Shown here: piece after piece, positions 18,684 through 28,765 of the stretch | Layout of the letters: every line of letters starts with the position of its first letter | Position numbering within the stretch: the stretch's first letter is position 1 | Assembly: GCF_000227685.2 (NCBI RefSeq) | Contig: NZ_CP007029.1 | Span: 3,136,501 to 3,200,500, forward strand | DNA from: Thioalkalivibrio paradoxus ARh 1 | Lineage (GTDB): Bacteria; Pseudomonadota; Gammaproteobacteria; Ectothiorhodospirales; Ectothiorhodospiraceae | Length of the DNA: 64,000 nt | Direction of reading: 5' to 3' | Made by a program: the position numbers and the translations under genes | Notes under the pieces: model-generated | What the model saw: the letters and a program-made list of their open reading frames with translations, nothing else | What the model was told of the DNA's origin: nothing | Database searches by the model: none

Positions 18684-19742
18684 TCACCGACCCTGCCGCC
18701 GCCGGCGCACTGCCTCCGCCAGCAGCTGCAGCGCGGCCTCGGAATCGTCCCAGCCCATGCAGGCATCGGTGATACTCTGACCATAGACCAGCGGCCTGCC
18801 GGGCACGATGTCCTGGCGGCCGGGCTTCAGGTGGCTCTCCAGCATCACGCCGACGACACGCGAGTCGCCGCCGCCGACCTGCTCGGCGAGCGAACGGGCG
18901 ACGTCGATCTGCCGTGCCGGATCCTTGCGGCTGTTGGCATGGCTGCAGTCCACCATCACCACCTCGGGCAGTTCCGCTGCGCGCAGCTGCTGGCAGGCCT
19001 GCTCGATGCTTTCGGCATCGTAGTTCGGCTGCCGCCCGCCGCGCAGGATGATATGGCAGTCCTCGTTCCCGGAGGTCGAGAAGATCGCCGAGCGCCCGGC
19101 CTTGGTCACCGACAGGAAATGATGCGGGCGAGAGGCCGAGCGGATCGCGTCGATCGCGACCTGCAGGCTGCCATCGGTCGAGTTCTTGAAGCCGACCGGG
19201 CAGGACAGCCCGGACGCCAGCTCCCGGTGCACCTGGCTTTCGGTGGTGCGCGCGCCGATCGCGCCCCAGGCGACCAGGTCGGCCACATACTGCGGGCTGA
19301 TCAGGTCCAGGTACTCGGTGGCCGCCGGCATGCCGAGCACCGCGAGGTCGCGCAGCAGGCCGCGCGCAACACGCAGGCCCTTGTTGATATGGAAGCTGCC
19401 GTCGAGGTCGGGGTCGTTGATCAGGCCCTTCCAGCCGACCGTGGTCCGCGGCTTCTCGAAGTAGACGCGCATCACCACTTCCAGCGCGTCGCTGAGTTCG
19501 CCGCGCAGCCGAACCAGCCGGCCCGCGTAATCCATCGCCGCGTCGACGTCGTGGATCGAGCAGGGCCCGACGATCACCAGCAGGCGGTCGTCCTCGCGAT
19601 GGAGGATCCGGTGGATCGCCTGGCGCGAGGCGAACACGGTTTCGGCCGCGGCATCGGTCAGCGGGATCTCGTCGCGCACGGCGTCCGGTGCGGAGACCTC
19701 CTGGATTCCCTTGATTCTCAGGTCGTCGGTTTGATGCGTCAT
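18684..19742 (-). CDS. DAHP synthase, type I-alpha (AroF/G/H family)
   Basis: Condenses phosphoenolpyruvate and erythrose 4-phosphate to DAHP, the first step of the shikimate pathway. The 352 residues include VGPCSIHDVDAAMDYA, the MRVYFEKPRTTVGWKGLIND signature, GARTTESQVHRELASGLSCP, FKNSTDGS and the metal-site segment VMVDCSHANSRKDP. Which aromatic amino acid inhibits it cannot be told from the sequence. It interrupts the usual hisG-hisD adjacency, all genes on the same strand, suggesting an inserted or rearranged gene in a histidine operon. Confidence 0.93.
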   Translation of the reverse strand: MTHQTDDLRIKGIQEVSAPDAVRDEIPLTDAAAETVFASRQAIHRILHREDDRLLVIVGPCSIHDVDAAMDYAGRLVRLRGELSDALEVVMRVYFEKPRTTVGWKGLINDPDLDGSFHINKGLRVARGLLRDLAVLGMPAATEYLDLISPQYVADLVAWGAIGARTTESQVHRELASGLSCPVGFKNSTDGSLQVAIDAIRSASRPHHFLSVTKAGRSAIFSTSGNEDCHIILRGGRQPNYDAESIEQACQQLRAAELPEVVMVDCSHANSRKDPARQIDVARSLAEQVGGGDSRVVGVMLESHLKPGRQDIVPGRPLVYGQSITDACMGWDDSEAALQLLAEAVRRRRQGR

Positions 19743-19755
19743 GTTTCCAGTCCGG

Positions 19756-20400
19756 CTAGGGCGCGGGCGCGACTGCCGGCCGCAGCGCCTCGATCAGTTG
19801 TTGAATTCGCGCGTGCTGCATTTTCATCGCCGCCTTGTTGACCACCAGCCGCGAGCTGATATCGGCGATCAGTTCCAGCGGCGCCAGCCCGTTGGCCTTC
19901 AGCGTGTTGCCGGTATCGACGAGGTCGACGATGTAGTCGGCCAGCCCGACCAGCGGCGCCAGTTCCATCGAGCCATACAGCTTGATGATCTCGACCTGCC
20001 GCCCCTGCGCGGCAAAGTAGCGCTGGGCGATGTTCACGAACTTGGTCGCGATCCGCAGCCGCTCCTCACCCGGCCGATGCTCCGGCCGCCCGGCGAGCAT
20101 CAGCCGGCAGCGCGCGATCCCGAGATCGAGCGGCTCGTAGAGACCGGCAGCGCCGTGCTCCATCAGCACGTCCTTGCCGGCGACGCCCAGCGCCGCGGCA
20201 CCGTGTTGCACATAGGTCGGCACATCGGTGGCACGAACGACCACGATGTTCACGTCCGCACGGGTCGTCTCCAGGATCAGCTTGCGGGTCTTGGCCGGGT
20301 CTTCCAGCGGCACCACTCCGGCACGTTCCAATAGCGGCAGTGTCTCGTCCAGGATCCGCCCCTTGGACAGGGCGATGGTCAAGGCCTGGGTCGCGTTCAT
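19756..20400 (-). CDS. hisG: HisG (short form), ATP phosphoribosyltransferase
   Basis: Catalyses the first step of histidine synthesis, joining ATP and PRPP. At 214 residues it is the short form without the C-terminal regulatory domain; such enzymes work with the HisZ regulatory subunit, which is not in this window. Visible motifs are [34 protein letters not shown] and the PRPP-binding region with [15 protein letters not shown]. It starts one base after the murA stop codon. Confidence 0.95.
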   Translation of the reverse strand: MNATQALTIALSKGRILDETLPLLERAGVVPLEDPAKTRKLILETTRADVNIVVVRATDVPTYVQHGAAALGVAGKDVLMEHGAAGLYEPLDLGIARCRLMLAGRPEHRPGEERLRIATKFVNIAQRYFAAQGRQVEIIKLYGSMELAPLVGLADYIVDLVDTGNTLKANGLAPLELIADISSRLVVNKAAMKMQHARIQQLIEALRPAVAPAP

Positions 20401-20401
20401 G

Positions 20402-21781
<1,380 letters not shown>

Positions 21782-22090
21782 TCAGGCCGGGCGATCCGGC
21801 TCCAGCAACGACTCGAGGTGGTACAGCACCAGCAGCGGCCGCAGCCCCTCCGGCACCGCCGTCCATACCAGGCGCCCTCCCACCCGTTCGCGCTGGCGCC
21901 AGAACTCGACCAGCAGGGCCACGCCGGCGCTGTCGACCCGGGTCGCGCCGGACAGATCCAGCTCCGCCGACGCCGGCAGGCGCGGCAACAGTTCCTGACC
22001 ACGGGTCATCAGCGCGGCCACCGTGGCGAACGTCAGCGGGCCGGAGAAGCGCAGGGTCGAGCCCTCCAGCACCAGGGACGCGTCAGCCAC
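21782..22090 (-). CDS. mlaB: MlaB, STAS-domain subunit of the Mla transporter
   Basis: Cytoplasmic STAS protein that binds the MlaF ATPase and stabilises the MlaFEDB complex. About 102 residues with the STAS core ASAELDLSGATRVDSAGVALLVEFW, including the conserved Thr/Ser-containing loop. I prefer the GTG at 22088-22090, which has GGGAG at a good distance and overlaps the mlaC end by 8 bp; an ATG at 22117 would overlap more. Last gene of the mla operon. The ibaG/bolA-like gene found between mlaB and murA in E. coli is absent from the 120-bp gap. Confidence 0.85.
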   Translation of the reverse strand: MADASLVLEGSTLRFSGPLTFATVAALMTRGQELLPRLPASAELDLSGATRVDSAGVALLVEFWRQRERVGGRLVWTAVPEGLRPLLVLYHLESLLEPDRPA

Positions 22091-22751
22091 CCGATGCGCT
22101 CCCGCCGGAGGCGGCATTGTCGAGCGTCTCCTCGACCAGCGACCGGTCCCCCGCCTCCAGACGTTCGATCAGCGCGTCGAGTCCGTTGCGATTGATCTCG
22201 GTATTGAAATGGTTCCGGAAGTTGCCCACGAAGCTCAGCCCCTCGGCCTCGACATCGAACACACGCCACTCGCCTTCCACCGGCCGCAGGCGATAGTTGA
22301 CCGTGATGTTCGGCTGCCCGCTGCCCACCACGATCTCGGTCGCGACCACGGCCATGCGCTCGTCCTCGCGCGAGCGGCGCTCGATCACGTTCACGCGGCG
22401 GTCGAGGTATTCGGCCAGACGCACGCCGTAGGCATTGAGCAGCGTATCGCGGAACGCCTCGGTGAAGCGGCTGCGCTGTGCGTCGGTGGCGTCACGCCAG
22501 TGGCGCGCCAGGATCAGGCGAGCCATGCCGTCGATGTCCACCAGCGGGATGATCTCGCGTTCGATGACTTCCAGCACGAACTCGGGCTCCGCCTGGGCCC
22601 GCGCCTCGTCCGCGCGCAAGGTGTCGAATACGCGCTCGATCGCGCCGTCGACCAGCTCGACCGCAGTCGTCGCCTGTGCCGGCAACGCGGCCAGGGTCAG
22701 CGTCAGCAGCAGGGTCATCCCCGCCAGGATCCCGGAAATCGGTCGTTTCAT
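22083..22751 (-). CDS. mlaC: MlaC, periplasmic phospholipid carrier
   Basis: Soluble periplasmic protein that ferries phospholipids between MlaA at the outer membrane and MlaFEDB at the inner membrane. The 222 residues carry a signal peptide (to about residue 27, LAALPAQATT), then the MlaC domain with EREIIPLVDIDGMARLILARHWRDA and VNYRLRPVEGEWRVFDVEAEGLS. The ATG at 22749-22751 follows GAGGTGG and is preferred to an upstream start that adds 23 non-signal residues. The cognate mlaA lies at 40800-41594. Confidence 0.94.
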   Translation of the reverse strand: MKRPISGILAGMTLLLTLTLAALPAQATTAVELVDGAIERVFDTLRADEARAQAEPEFVLEVIEREIIPLVDIDGMARLILARHWRDATDAQRSRFTEAFRDTLLNAYGVRLAEYLDRRVNVIERRSREDERMAVVATEIVVGSGQPNITVNYRLRPVEGEWRVFDVEAEGLSFVGNFRNHFNTEINRNGLDALIERLEAGDRSLVEETLDNAASGGSASGG

Positions 22752-22833
22752 TGCTACCACCTCGTCGGCGTGAATGTCAGGGAGCGGCCTTCCGGACCGC
22801 CAGCCAGTGCGAATGGCCACGCACCGGGGTTTA

Positions 22834-23292
22834 TCAGTTGCCGGAGATCTGGGTCAGCACCCGCCCGATCATGGTTTCGAGCACCAGTGCGGACTGGGTG
22901 AACAGCACCTCGTCGCCATCGCCGAGCATCTCGAAATCCCCGCCCGGATCGAGCGCGATGTACTGCTCGCCGAGCAGTCCGGCGGTGAAGATACTGGCCT
23001 GCGTGTCCGCCGGCAGATAGTCGTGTCCCGACCGGATCGCCAGGATCACCCGCGCCTGAAAGCGCTCGGGATCGTACTCGATCGACGCGACGCGACCGAT
23101 CCGGACACCGGAGACAGTCACCGGCGCCCGCACCTTCAGACCGCCGATGTGATCGAAATACGCGATCACGTCGTAGGTGTCGCGGTCGCGGTATTCGGCG
23201 ACGTTGCTGACCTGTATCGCCAGGTAGAACAGTGCCGCGATACCCAGCAGCACGAACAGCCCGACCGATACTTCCAGATAGCGCAGCTTCAT
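22834..23292 (-). CDS. mlaD: MlaD, MCE-domain substrate-binding subunit
   Basis: Inner-membrane protein that forms the periplasmic hexameric MCE ring through which phospholipid passes. The 152 residues have one N-terminal membrane helix (VSVGLFVLLGIAALFYLAI) and an MCE domain with YDVIAYFDHIGGLKVRAPVTVSGVRIGRV and FTAGLLGEQYIALDPGG. Size and order between mlaE and mlaC are standard. Confidence 0.95.
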   Translation of the reverse strand: MKLRYLEVSVGLFVLLGIAALFYLAIQVSNVAEYRDRDTYDVIAYFDHIGGLKVRAPVTVSGVRIGRVASIEYDPERFQARVILAIRSGHDYLPADTQASIFTAGLLGEQYIALDPGGDFEMLGDGDEVLFTQSALVLETMIGRVLTQISGN

Positions 23293-23307
23293 CAGGGTTC
23301 CTCTTGC

Positions 23308-24090
23308 TCAGACCTCACCGAACATCAGCCCGGTCAGGATGAAATCCAGGCCGAGTACGGCCAGCGCGGACATTACGACCGTCTGGGTCGTCGCCCGGGA
23401 GATGCCTTCGGAGGTCGGTTGCGCATCGAAGCCCTGGAACACCGCGATCCAGGTCACCACGAACCCGAACACGACGCTCTTGATCACGCCCGAGACCACG
23501 TCCTCGCGCCAGTCCGTGACCGCCTGCATCTGGGAGAAATAGGATCCGCTGTCGACGCCGAGCAAACCGACGCCGACGATATACCCACCGATCACACCCA
23601 CCGCGCTGAACATCGCCGCAAGCAGCGGCATGGACAGGAACCCGGCAAAAAAGCGCGGCGCGAAAACCCGCCGGTAGGGATTCACCGCCATCATTTCCAT
23701 CGCCGACAGCTGCTCGGTGGTCTTCATCAATCCAATCTCGGCGGTCAGCGCCGACCCGGCCCGACCCGCGAACAGCAAGGCGGTGACCACCGGCCCGAGT
23801 TCCCGGACCAGCGAGAGCGCGACCACCCCGCCCAGGGCCTCGGCGGCGCCGAAGTTCACCAGCGTGATGTACCCCTGGTACCCGAGCACCATGCCGACGA
23901 ACAGTCCCGACACCACGATGATCAACAGCGACCGAACGCCGACCGAGTAGATTTCGGCCAGCGTCAGCCCGGGCCGGCGCAGGGCCGCATCCTGGCTGCG
24001 CAGTACCCGCACCAGGAATACCGACGCGCGCCCGAGCACGGCCAGCCAGCCCAGTCCCGCCCGGCCCAGGCGGACGAGCATCTCAGTCAT
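23308..24090 (-). CDS. mlaE: MlaE, permease of the Mla transporter
   Basis: Integral inner-membrane permease of the MlaFEDB ABC transporter. The 260 residues contain several hydrophobic helices and the family-specific ALLFAGRAGSALTAEIGLM segment followed by EQLSAMEMMAVNPYRRVFAPR, which forms the cytoplasmic coupling region with MlaF. It overlaps mlaF by 8 bp and precedes mlaD by 15 bp. Confidence 0.95.
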   Translation of the reverse strand: MTEMLVRLGRAGLGWLAVLGRASVFLVRVLRSQDAALRRPGLTLAEIYSVGVRSLLIIVVSGLFVGMVLGYQGYITLVNFGAAEALGGVVALSLVRELGPVVTALLFAGRAGSALTAEIGLMKTTEQLSAMEMMAVNPYRRVFAPRFFAGFLSMPLLAAMFSAVGVIGGYIVGVGLLGVDSGSYFSQMQAVTDWREDVVSGVIKSVVFGFVVTWIAVFQGFDAQPTSEGISRATTQTVVMSALAVLGLDFILTGLMFGEV

Positions 24091-24916
24091 GCTCGCGCTC
24101 CGGCGTTCGCAGCAGATCGCCGCGGTAGTCCATGCCCGGGTAATGGAACGGAACCGGGCCGTCGGGGCGCCCCTCCAGAAACTGGCCGGTCCAGTCGGAC
24201 GCCCGTTCGCGGACCTCCGCGACCGTTCCGGAATCCATCACCCGGCCCTCGGCGATCAATACGACGTGGTCGGAGATCGCCATCGCCTCGGTCACGTCGT
24301 GCGTGACCAGCACGCTGGTCAGGCCCAGCGACCGGCTGGTGCGCTGAACCAGGGTCACGATCTGCCCCATCGTGATCGGATCGAGCCCGGCGAAGGGCTC
24401 GTCGTACATGATCATTTCCGGGTCGAGCGCGATCGCGCGCGCCAACGCCACCCGGCGCGCCATCCCGCCCGAGAGCTGGGACGGGCTCAGGTCGCGGGCC
24501 GCGCGCAGGCCGACGGCCTCGAGCTTCATCAGTACCAGCGTGCGGATCAGTTCCTCCGGCAGGTTGGTGTGCTCGCGCAGTGGAAACGCCACGTTCTCGA
24601 ACACGTTCAGGTCGCTGAGCAGTGCCCCGGTCTGGAACAGCATGCCGATGCGCTTGCGCAACGCGTACAGCCGCCGGGTGGAAAGCCGCGCGACCTCCTC
24701 GCCGTCGACCCAGATGCGCCCGGAATCCGGTCGCAACTGGCCACCGATCAGACGCAGCAAGGTCGTCTTGCCGGTACCGCTCGGCCCCATCACCGTCGTC
24801 ACCCGGCCGCGCGGCACCGTCAGCGACAGCCCGTCGAACACGGTCTTGCGCCCGTGGCGGAAGACCAGATCCTCGATGATCACATGTGGCGTGTCTGCGG
24901 CGGACTGCTGTGGCAC
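24083..24916 (-). CDS. mlaF: MlaF, ATPase of the Mla transporter
   Basis: ABC ATPase that powers phospholipid transport and outer-membrane lipid asymmetry. The 277 residues show Walker A GPSGTGKTT near residue 44, Q-loop MLFQTGALLSDLNVFENVAF, signature LSGGMARRVALARA, Walker B MIMYDEPFAGLDP and the switch histidine in LVTHDVTEA. A C-terminal extension of about 35 residues (from ASDWTGQFLEG) resembles the MlaF tail that contacts the neighbouring subunit. It follows an unrecognised gene by 57 bp. Confidence 0.95.
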   Translation of the reverse strand: MPQQSAADTPHVIIEDLVFRHGRKTVFDGLSLTVPRGRVTTVMGPSGTGKTTLLRLIGGQLRPDSGRIWVDGEEVARLSTRRLYALRKRIGMLFQTGALLSDLNVFENVAFPLREHTNLPEELIRTLVLMKLEAVGLRAARDLSPSQLSGGMARRVALARAIALDPEMIMYDEPFAGLDPITMGQIVTLVQRTSRSLGLTSVLVTHDVTEAMAISDHVVLIAEGRVMDSGTVAEVRERASDWTGQFLEGRPDGPVPFHYPGMDYRGDLLRTPEREHD

Positions 24917-24973
24917 CGGCGATTCTCCCCGCTGTTCCGGGAGCCGCCGTCCCGGCGGCCCGGAAATCGACCT

Positions 24974-25561
24974 CTAGCCTAGACCCGCCAGACGGCGGAT
25001 CGTTTCGGCGTTTTCCAGTTCCTGCGGACCGGCGCGCAGAAACACCAGCAGCGAAGGCTCCGCGAAGCGTCCGTGCAGCGACTCGAGCAGCCGCCGCCAG
25101 CCCGGCAATGCGAACCCCGGCTCCGGCTCCAGCACCAGCACCCCACCGCGGGGCCCCGCGTAGTACCGGCACGACTGCACATGATCCAGCGCCGGGTCTG
25201 GCTGGCGCAGATACACCGGCACCCCGGCAGGCAGACCCGCGCCGTTGCCGTCCTCGCCTTCGAGCAGGCAGCCACCGAGGAATCCCCCGAGGGTTCGCTG
25301 CAGTTCCCCACAATGCTGCGTCGCACCCGCAGGAACTTCGAAATATACCTGAAAGGCTTCCGGCAGTTCCGAGACCCAGCCGGCATTCGTGGCAAACCGG
25401 CGCCATTCCTCCTGCGGGATCAGGATCTCCGGCCAGTAATGGCCGTAGAACGCGAAGCGCCAGTCGTCCGGCAGGCCCTCGGGATAGAATGCCTGCCAGG
25501 CAGCATCAGTGTCGTCCAGAACTGCGGCCAGGCGCAGGCGGCGGGGTTCGGCGTCGGGCAT
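24974..25561 (-). CDS. Unrecognised protein upstream of mlaF
   Basis: A 195-residue soluble protein with no signal peptide or membrane helix. I do not recognise the family. The opening (DDTDAAWQAFYPEGLPDDWR...FYGHYWPEILIPQEEW) faintly recalls the start of DUF72 TIM-barrel proteins, but the chain is too short and the match too weak to assign. The middle is Gly-rich (LGGFLGGCLLEGEDG) and the C-terminus has SLLVFLRAGPQELENAETIRRL. The ATG at 25559-25561 was chosen because longer starts run through the intergenic region. It heads the mla operon on the same strand, 57 bp from mlaF, so co-expression is likely. Confidence 0.7.
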   Translation of the reverse strand: MPDAEPRRLRLAAVLDDTDAAWQAFYPEGLPDDWRFAFYGHYWPEILIPQEEWRRFATNAGWVSELPEAFQVYFEVPAGATQHCGELQRTLGGFLGGCLLEGEDGNGAGLPAGVPVYLRQPDPALDHVQSCRYYAGPRGGVLVLEPEPGFALPGWRRLLESLHGRFAEPSLLVFLRAGPQELENAETIRRLAGLG

Positions 25562-25608
25562 CAGTAGCGGCTTCCGGTTGCAGTGTTCGGCCGTCACCGG
25601 CCACCGTC

Positions 25609-25629
25609 GCGGGATGGTAGCCATCCCGC
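25609..25629. promoter_or_regulatory. Perfect 9-bp inverted repeat in the mla/lpt divergent region
   Basis: GCGGGATGG, a TAG loop, then CCATCCCGC form a perfect 9-bp stem. It sits in the 164-bp gap between the unknown gene at 24974 (minus) and yrbG (plus). There is no T-run on either side, so a simple terminator is unlikely; it could be an operator serving both operons or an mRNA leader hairpin. Nothing else certain is visible in this gap. Confidence 0.5.
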
Positions 25630-25725
25630 TGCCCGCGTGAAACCCCACCGCGGCCGCAGCGGCAGGACGGGTCCATGGGCCCGGCAGTACACTCGTGGCA
25701 ACGTTCCCTACGGAGCATCGAAGCG

Positions 25726-26697
25726 ATGTGGCTTGCCGCTCTCGCCGCTACCGCGGGTCTCGCGGCACTGACGTTCGGCGCCGACCGCCTGGTCCTGGGT
25801 GCGTCGGCACTGGCGCGCGGGCTGGGCGTCACCCCGCTGCTGATCGGCCTGACCATCGTCGCATTCGGCACTTCCGCACCCGAAGTCGTGGTGTCGATCG
25901 TCGCCGCCCTGCAGGGCAACCCGGCTCTGGCCGTGGGCAACGCAATCGGCTCGAATATCGCCAACATCGGCCTGGTACTCGGCGCCACCGCACTGATCGC
26001 ACCGCTGGTGGTGGCGTCGGGGATCCTGCGCCGGGAGTTCCCGATCCTGCTGGGCGTGACCCTGCTCGGCCTGGCATTGCTGCTGGACGGCTTTCTGGGG
26101 CGGATCGACGGGTTGATCCTGCTGGCCGGGCTGGTCGCACTCACCGCCTGGCTGATCGCCGAGGGGCTGCGCGGACGCAAGCATCCCGACCGCCTGAGCG
26201 CCGATGTCGAGGCGGCCATGCCGGCGCCGATGAGCCCGGTCCGGGCCGTCGCGTGGCTGGCTGTCGGCCTGGTACTGCTGCTCGCGGGCAGCCGCTCCCT
26301 GGTCTGGGGCGCCGTCGAGCTGGCCGCAGGGCTCGGTGTCAGCGACCTGGTGATCGGCCTGACGATCGTGGCCATCGGTACCAGCCTGCCCGAACTCGCA
26401 ACCTCGGTGGTCGCGGCCTGGAAGGGCGAGACGGAACTGGCGATCGGGAACGTGATCGGTTCCAACCTGTTCAATCTGCTGTGCGTGCTCGCGATTCCCG
26501 GGCTGCTGGCACCGTCGGCGGTGGAAATGAGCGTGCTGATGCGGGATTATCCCGTGATGCTCGGGATGACCGTGCTGCTCCTGCTGCTGGCAGTGAGCCT
26601 GCGCGGGCCGCACCGCGTGCAACGCTGGGAAGGCGCGCTGCTGCTGGGGCTGTTCGCCGGCTACCTGATCCTGATCGGCTGGAGTGCCGTCACATGA
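25726..26697 (+). CDS. yrbG: YrbG-type calcium/sodium:cation antiporter
   Basis: Inner-membrane antiporter of the Ca2+:cation (CaCA) superfamily. The 323 residues hold about ten hydrophobic helices arranged as two homologous halves, each with the alpha-repeat motif: FGTSAPEVVVSIVAALQGN with GNAIGSNIANIGLVLG, and GTSLPELATSVVAAWKGE with GNVIGSNLFNLL. The ATG at 25726 has GGAG about 12 bp upstream and gives a normal hydrophobic start. It overlaps kdsD as ATGA and begins the kds-lpt operon, as in E. coli. The physiological ion is not proven in the family. Confidence 0.93.
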   Translation: MWLAALAATAGLAALTFGADRLVLGASALARGLGVTPLLIGLTIVAFGTSAPEVVVSIVAALQGNPALAVGNAIGSNIANIGLVLGATALIAPLVVASGILRREFPILLGVTLLGLALLLDGFLGRIDGLILLAGLVALTAWLIAEGLRGRKHPDRLSADVEAAMPAPMSPVRAVAWLAVGLVLLLAGSRSLVWGAVELAAGLGVSDLVIGLTIVAIGTSLPELATSVVAAWKGETELAIGNVIGSNLFNLLCVLAIPGLLAPSAVEMSVLMRDYPVMLGMTVLLLLLAVSLRGPHRVQRWEGALLLGLFAGYLILIGWSAVT

Positions 26698-27674
26698 CGC
26701 TGGACCCCGAAAACACGCGCAAGCTCGCACTGGCCGTGATCGAGACGGAAGCCGGGGCCGTGGCGGCCCTCGCCAACCGCATCGACGCGACCTTCCTGGC
26801 CGCCTGCGAGCACATCCTCGCCTGCCGCGGCCGCGTGGTGGTCACCGGAATGGGCAAGTCGGGCCACATCGGGGGCAAGCTCGCGGCCACTTTCGCCTCC
26901 ACCGGCACCCCCGCGTTTTTCGTACATCCCGGAGAGGCCAGCCACGGGGACCTCGGCATGATCACCCGGGACGACGCGGTGATCGCGCTGTCCCACTCCG
27001 GCGAGACCGACGAGATCCTGACCATCCTGCCGCTGATCCGGCGCCTCGGGGTGCCGCTGATCGCGCTCACCGGGAACCCCAGGTCGCGGCTGGCGACCGA
27101 GGCGACCGTACATCTGGACATCAGCGTCGAACGCGAAGCCTGCCCGCTGGGTCTGGCGCCGACCTCCAGCACCACCGCGACGCTGGCGATGGGCGATGCG
27201 CTGGCGGTCGCGGTACTCGACGCACGCGGCTTCACCGCCGACGATTTCGCACGTTCCCATCCCGGGGGCCGACTCGGGCGGCGGCTGCTGATCCACGTCG
27301 GGGACATCATGCGCACCGGCGACGCGATCCCGCGCATTCACGCGGGCGCGCTGCTGCGCGACGCCCTGCTCGAGATCTCGCACAAGGGCCTGGGAATGGT
27401 CGTGATCTGCAGCGACGACGGCCGCATCGAAGGCGTATTCACCGACGGCGACCTGCGCCGAACGCTGGACCGCGGCCTCGACCTGCACCGCCTGACCGTC
27501 GGCGAGGTGATGACGCACAACGGCTGCACGGCCCGTCCCGAATGGCTGGCGGCAGAGGCATTGCAGCTCATGGAGAGCCGCCGGATCAATGCCTTGCCAG
27601 TGGTCGACCACGAACAGCAACGCCTGGTAGGAGCAATCAACATGCACGATCTGCTGCGCGCGGGGGTGGCGTGA
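26694..27674 (+). CDS. kdsD: KdsD, arabinose-5-phosphate isomerase
   Basis: Interconverts ribulose 5-phosphate and arabinose 5-phosphate, the first step of Kdo synthesis for LPS. The 326 residues comprise an N-terminal SIS domain (VVVTGMGKSGHIGGKLAATFASTGTPAFF, then ALSHSGETDEI and the APTSSTTATLAMGDALAVA motif) and two C-terminal CBS domains. It overlaps yrbG by 4 bp and kdsC by one base. Confidence 0.95.
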   Translation: MTLDPENTRKLALAVIETEAGAVAALANRIDATFLAACEHILACRGRVVVTGMGKSGHIGGKLAATFASTGTPAFFVHPGEASHGDLGMITRDDAVIALSHSGETDEILTILPLIRRLGVPLIALTGNPRSRLATEATVHLDISVEREACPLGLAPTSSTTATLAMGDALAVAVLDARGFTADDFARSHPGGRLGRRLLIHVGDIMRTGDAIPRIHAGALLRDALLEISHKGLGMVVICSDDGRIEGVFTDGDLRRTLDRGLDLHRLTVGEVMTHNGCTARPEWLAAEALQLMESRRINALPVVDHEQQRLVGAINMHDLLRAGVA

Positions 27675-28213
27675 TGCCACTGCCCCCGGAAACCCTGAAG
27701 GAGTATCAACGCCGGATCCGCCTGCTGATCCTGGACGTGGACGGTGTGCTGACCGACGGCAGCCTGTTCCTCGGTGATGCGGGCGAGGAGTACAAGGCGT
27801 TCAACAGCCGCGACGGCCACGGCATCCGCATGGCGCAACAAGGCGGCCTCGAACTCGCGATCCTGACGGGCCGAAGCTCCGAGGTCGTGCTGCACCGGAT
27901 GCGGGATCTTGGCGTGGAGCACATCCTGCAGGGTCGCCGGAACAAGGGCGAGGCGCTGGCCGAACTGCTCGCTCAGAGCGGGCACCAGCCCGAACACGCC
28001 GCCTTTGTGGGCGACGACGTCGTCGACCTGCCGGCGATGCGGCGAGTGTCGCTCGGAATTGCGGTCGCCGACGCCCATCCGTTGGTGCTGGAACGCGCCC
28101 ACTGGGTCACCACTGCACCAGGCGGGCGCGGCGCGGTACGCGAGATCTGCGAACAACTGCTGGCCGCCAGGGGCAGCCTGGAGACGATCCTCGATGCCTA
28201 CCTCCGGCACTGA
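27674..28213 (+). CDS. kdsC: KdsC, Kdo-8-phosphate phosphatase
   Basis: HAD-superfamily phosphatase that releases Kdo from Kdo 8-phosphate. The 179 residues show HAD motif I DVDGVLTDG with the nucleophilic aspartate, motif II LTGRSS, the lysine in NKGEALAEL and motif III VGDDVVDLPAM. The cap is minimal, as expected for tetrameric KdsC. Its 3' end overlaps lptC by 20 bp. Confidence 0.95.
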   Translation: MPLPPETLKEYQRRIRLLILDVDGVLTDGSLFLGDAGEEYKAFNSRDGHGIRMAQQGGLELAILTGRSSEVVLHRMRDLGVEHILQGRRNKGEALAELLAQSGHQPEHAAFVGDDVVDLPAMRRVSLGIAVADAHPLVLERAHWVTTAPGGRGAVREICEQLLAARGSLETILDAYLRH

Positions 28214-28754
28214 GCCGCGTCGGGGTTTCCGCGTCTGGATCCCCGGTGCCGCGGCGCTGGCGCTGCTGGCCGCAGCCCCCGCCCCGCTGGCGCTGGAACC
28301 CGGCGTGCAGCTGGAGATCTCCGGTTTCGTGCTGCGGGTCACCGACGAACGCGGCGAGATCACCCACGTACTGGAAGGCGAGCGCCTGCAGCAATTCGAC
28401 GAGCTGGGTCTGCAGCGCGCCGAGGATCCGCGCCTGGAATTCCTGACCGACGGCCATATCGACTGGGTCTGGACCGCGCCCGCCGCGGTACACTACCCGG
28501 CCGCGCACCGGCTGGTATTGCTCGGTACCACGGAGGGTGTCCGGTTGCCGAGTCCGGAGCAGCCGCAAACCGAGATCACCAGCGCCGATGTAACCATCGT
28601 GACCGACACCCGCGAGGTGTTCACCGATGCGCGGGCGACACTGGTCCGTCCGGGCCTGGTCATGACCGGCGTCGGGATGCACGCCGACGTCGCGGCCGAT
28701 CTGATCGAACTGCGGAGCGAGGTCGAAACGGTCTATGCTCCGGAAAACCCCTAG
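28194..28754 (+). CDS. lptC: LptC, LPS export bridge protein
   Basis: Bitopic inner-membrane protein that receives LPS from LptB2FG and hands it to LptA. The 186 residues have a cytoplasmic start, one hydrophobic segment at about residues 14-34 (Ala/Leu/Pro-rich), and a periplasmic beta-jellyroll region with HVLEGERLQQFDELG, DTREVFTDARATLVRPGLVMTGVGMHAD and a repetitive strand pattern. The ATG at 28194 overlaps kdsC by 20 bp. Sequence conservation is low; position between kdsC and lptA secures the call. Confidence 0.88.
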   Translation: MPTSGTEPRRGFRVWIPGAAALALLAAAPAPLALEPGVQLEISGFVLRVTDERGEITHVLEGERLQQFDELGLQRAEDPRLEFLTDGHIDWVWTAPAAVHYPAAHRLVLLGTTEGVRLPSPEQPQTEITSADVTIVTDTREVFTDARATLVRPGLVMTGVGMHADVAADLIELRSEVETVYAPENP

Positions 28755-28765
28755 AACATGCGACG

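Noticed and set aside
24974-25561. Calling the gene upstream of mlaF a DUF72 protein
   Set aside because: Only a short opening segment is similar and the chain is shorter than the DUF72 barrel.
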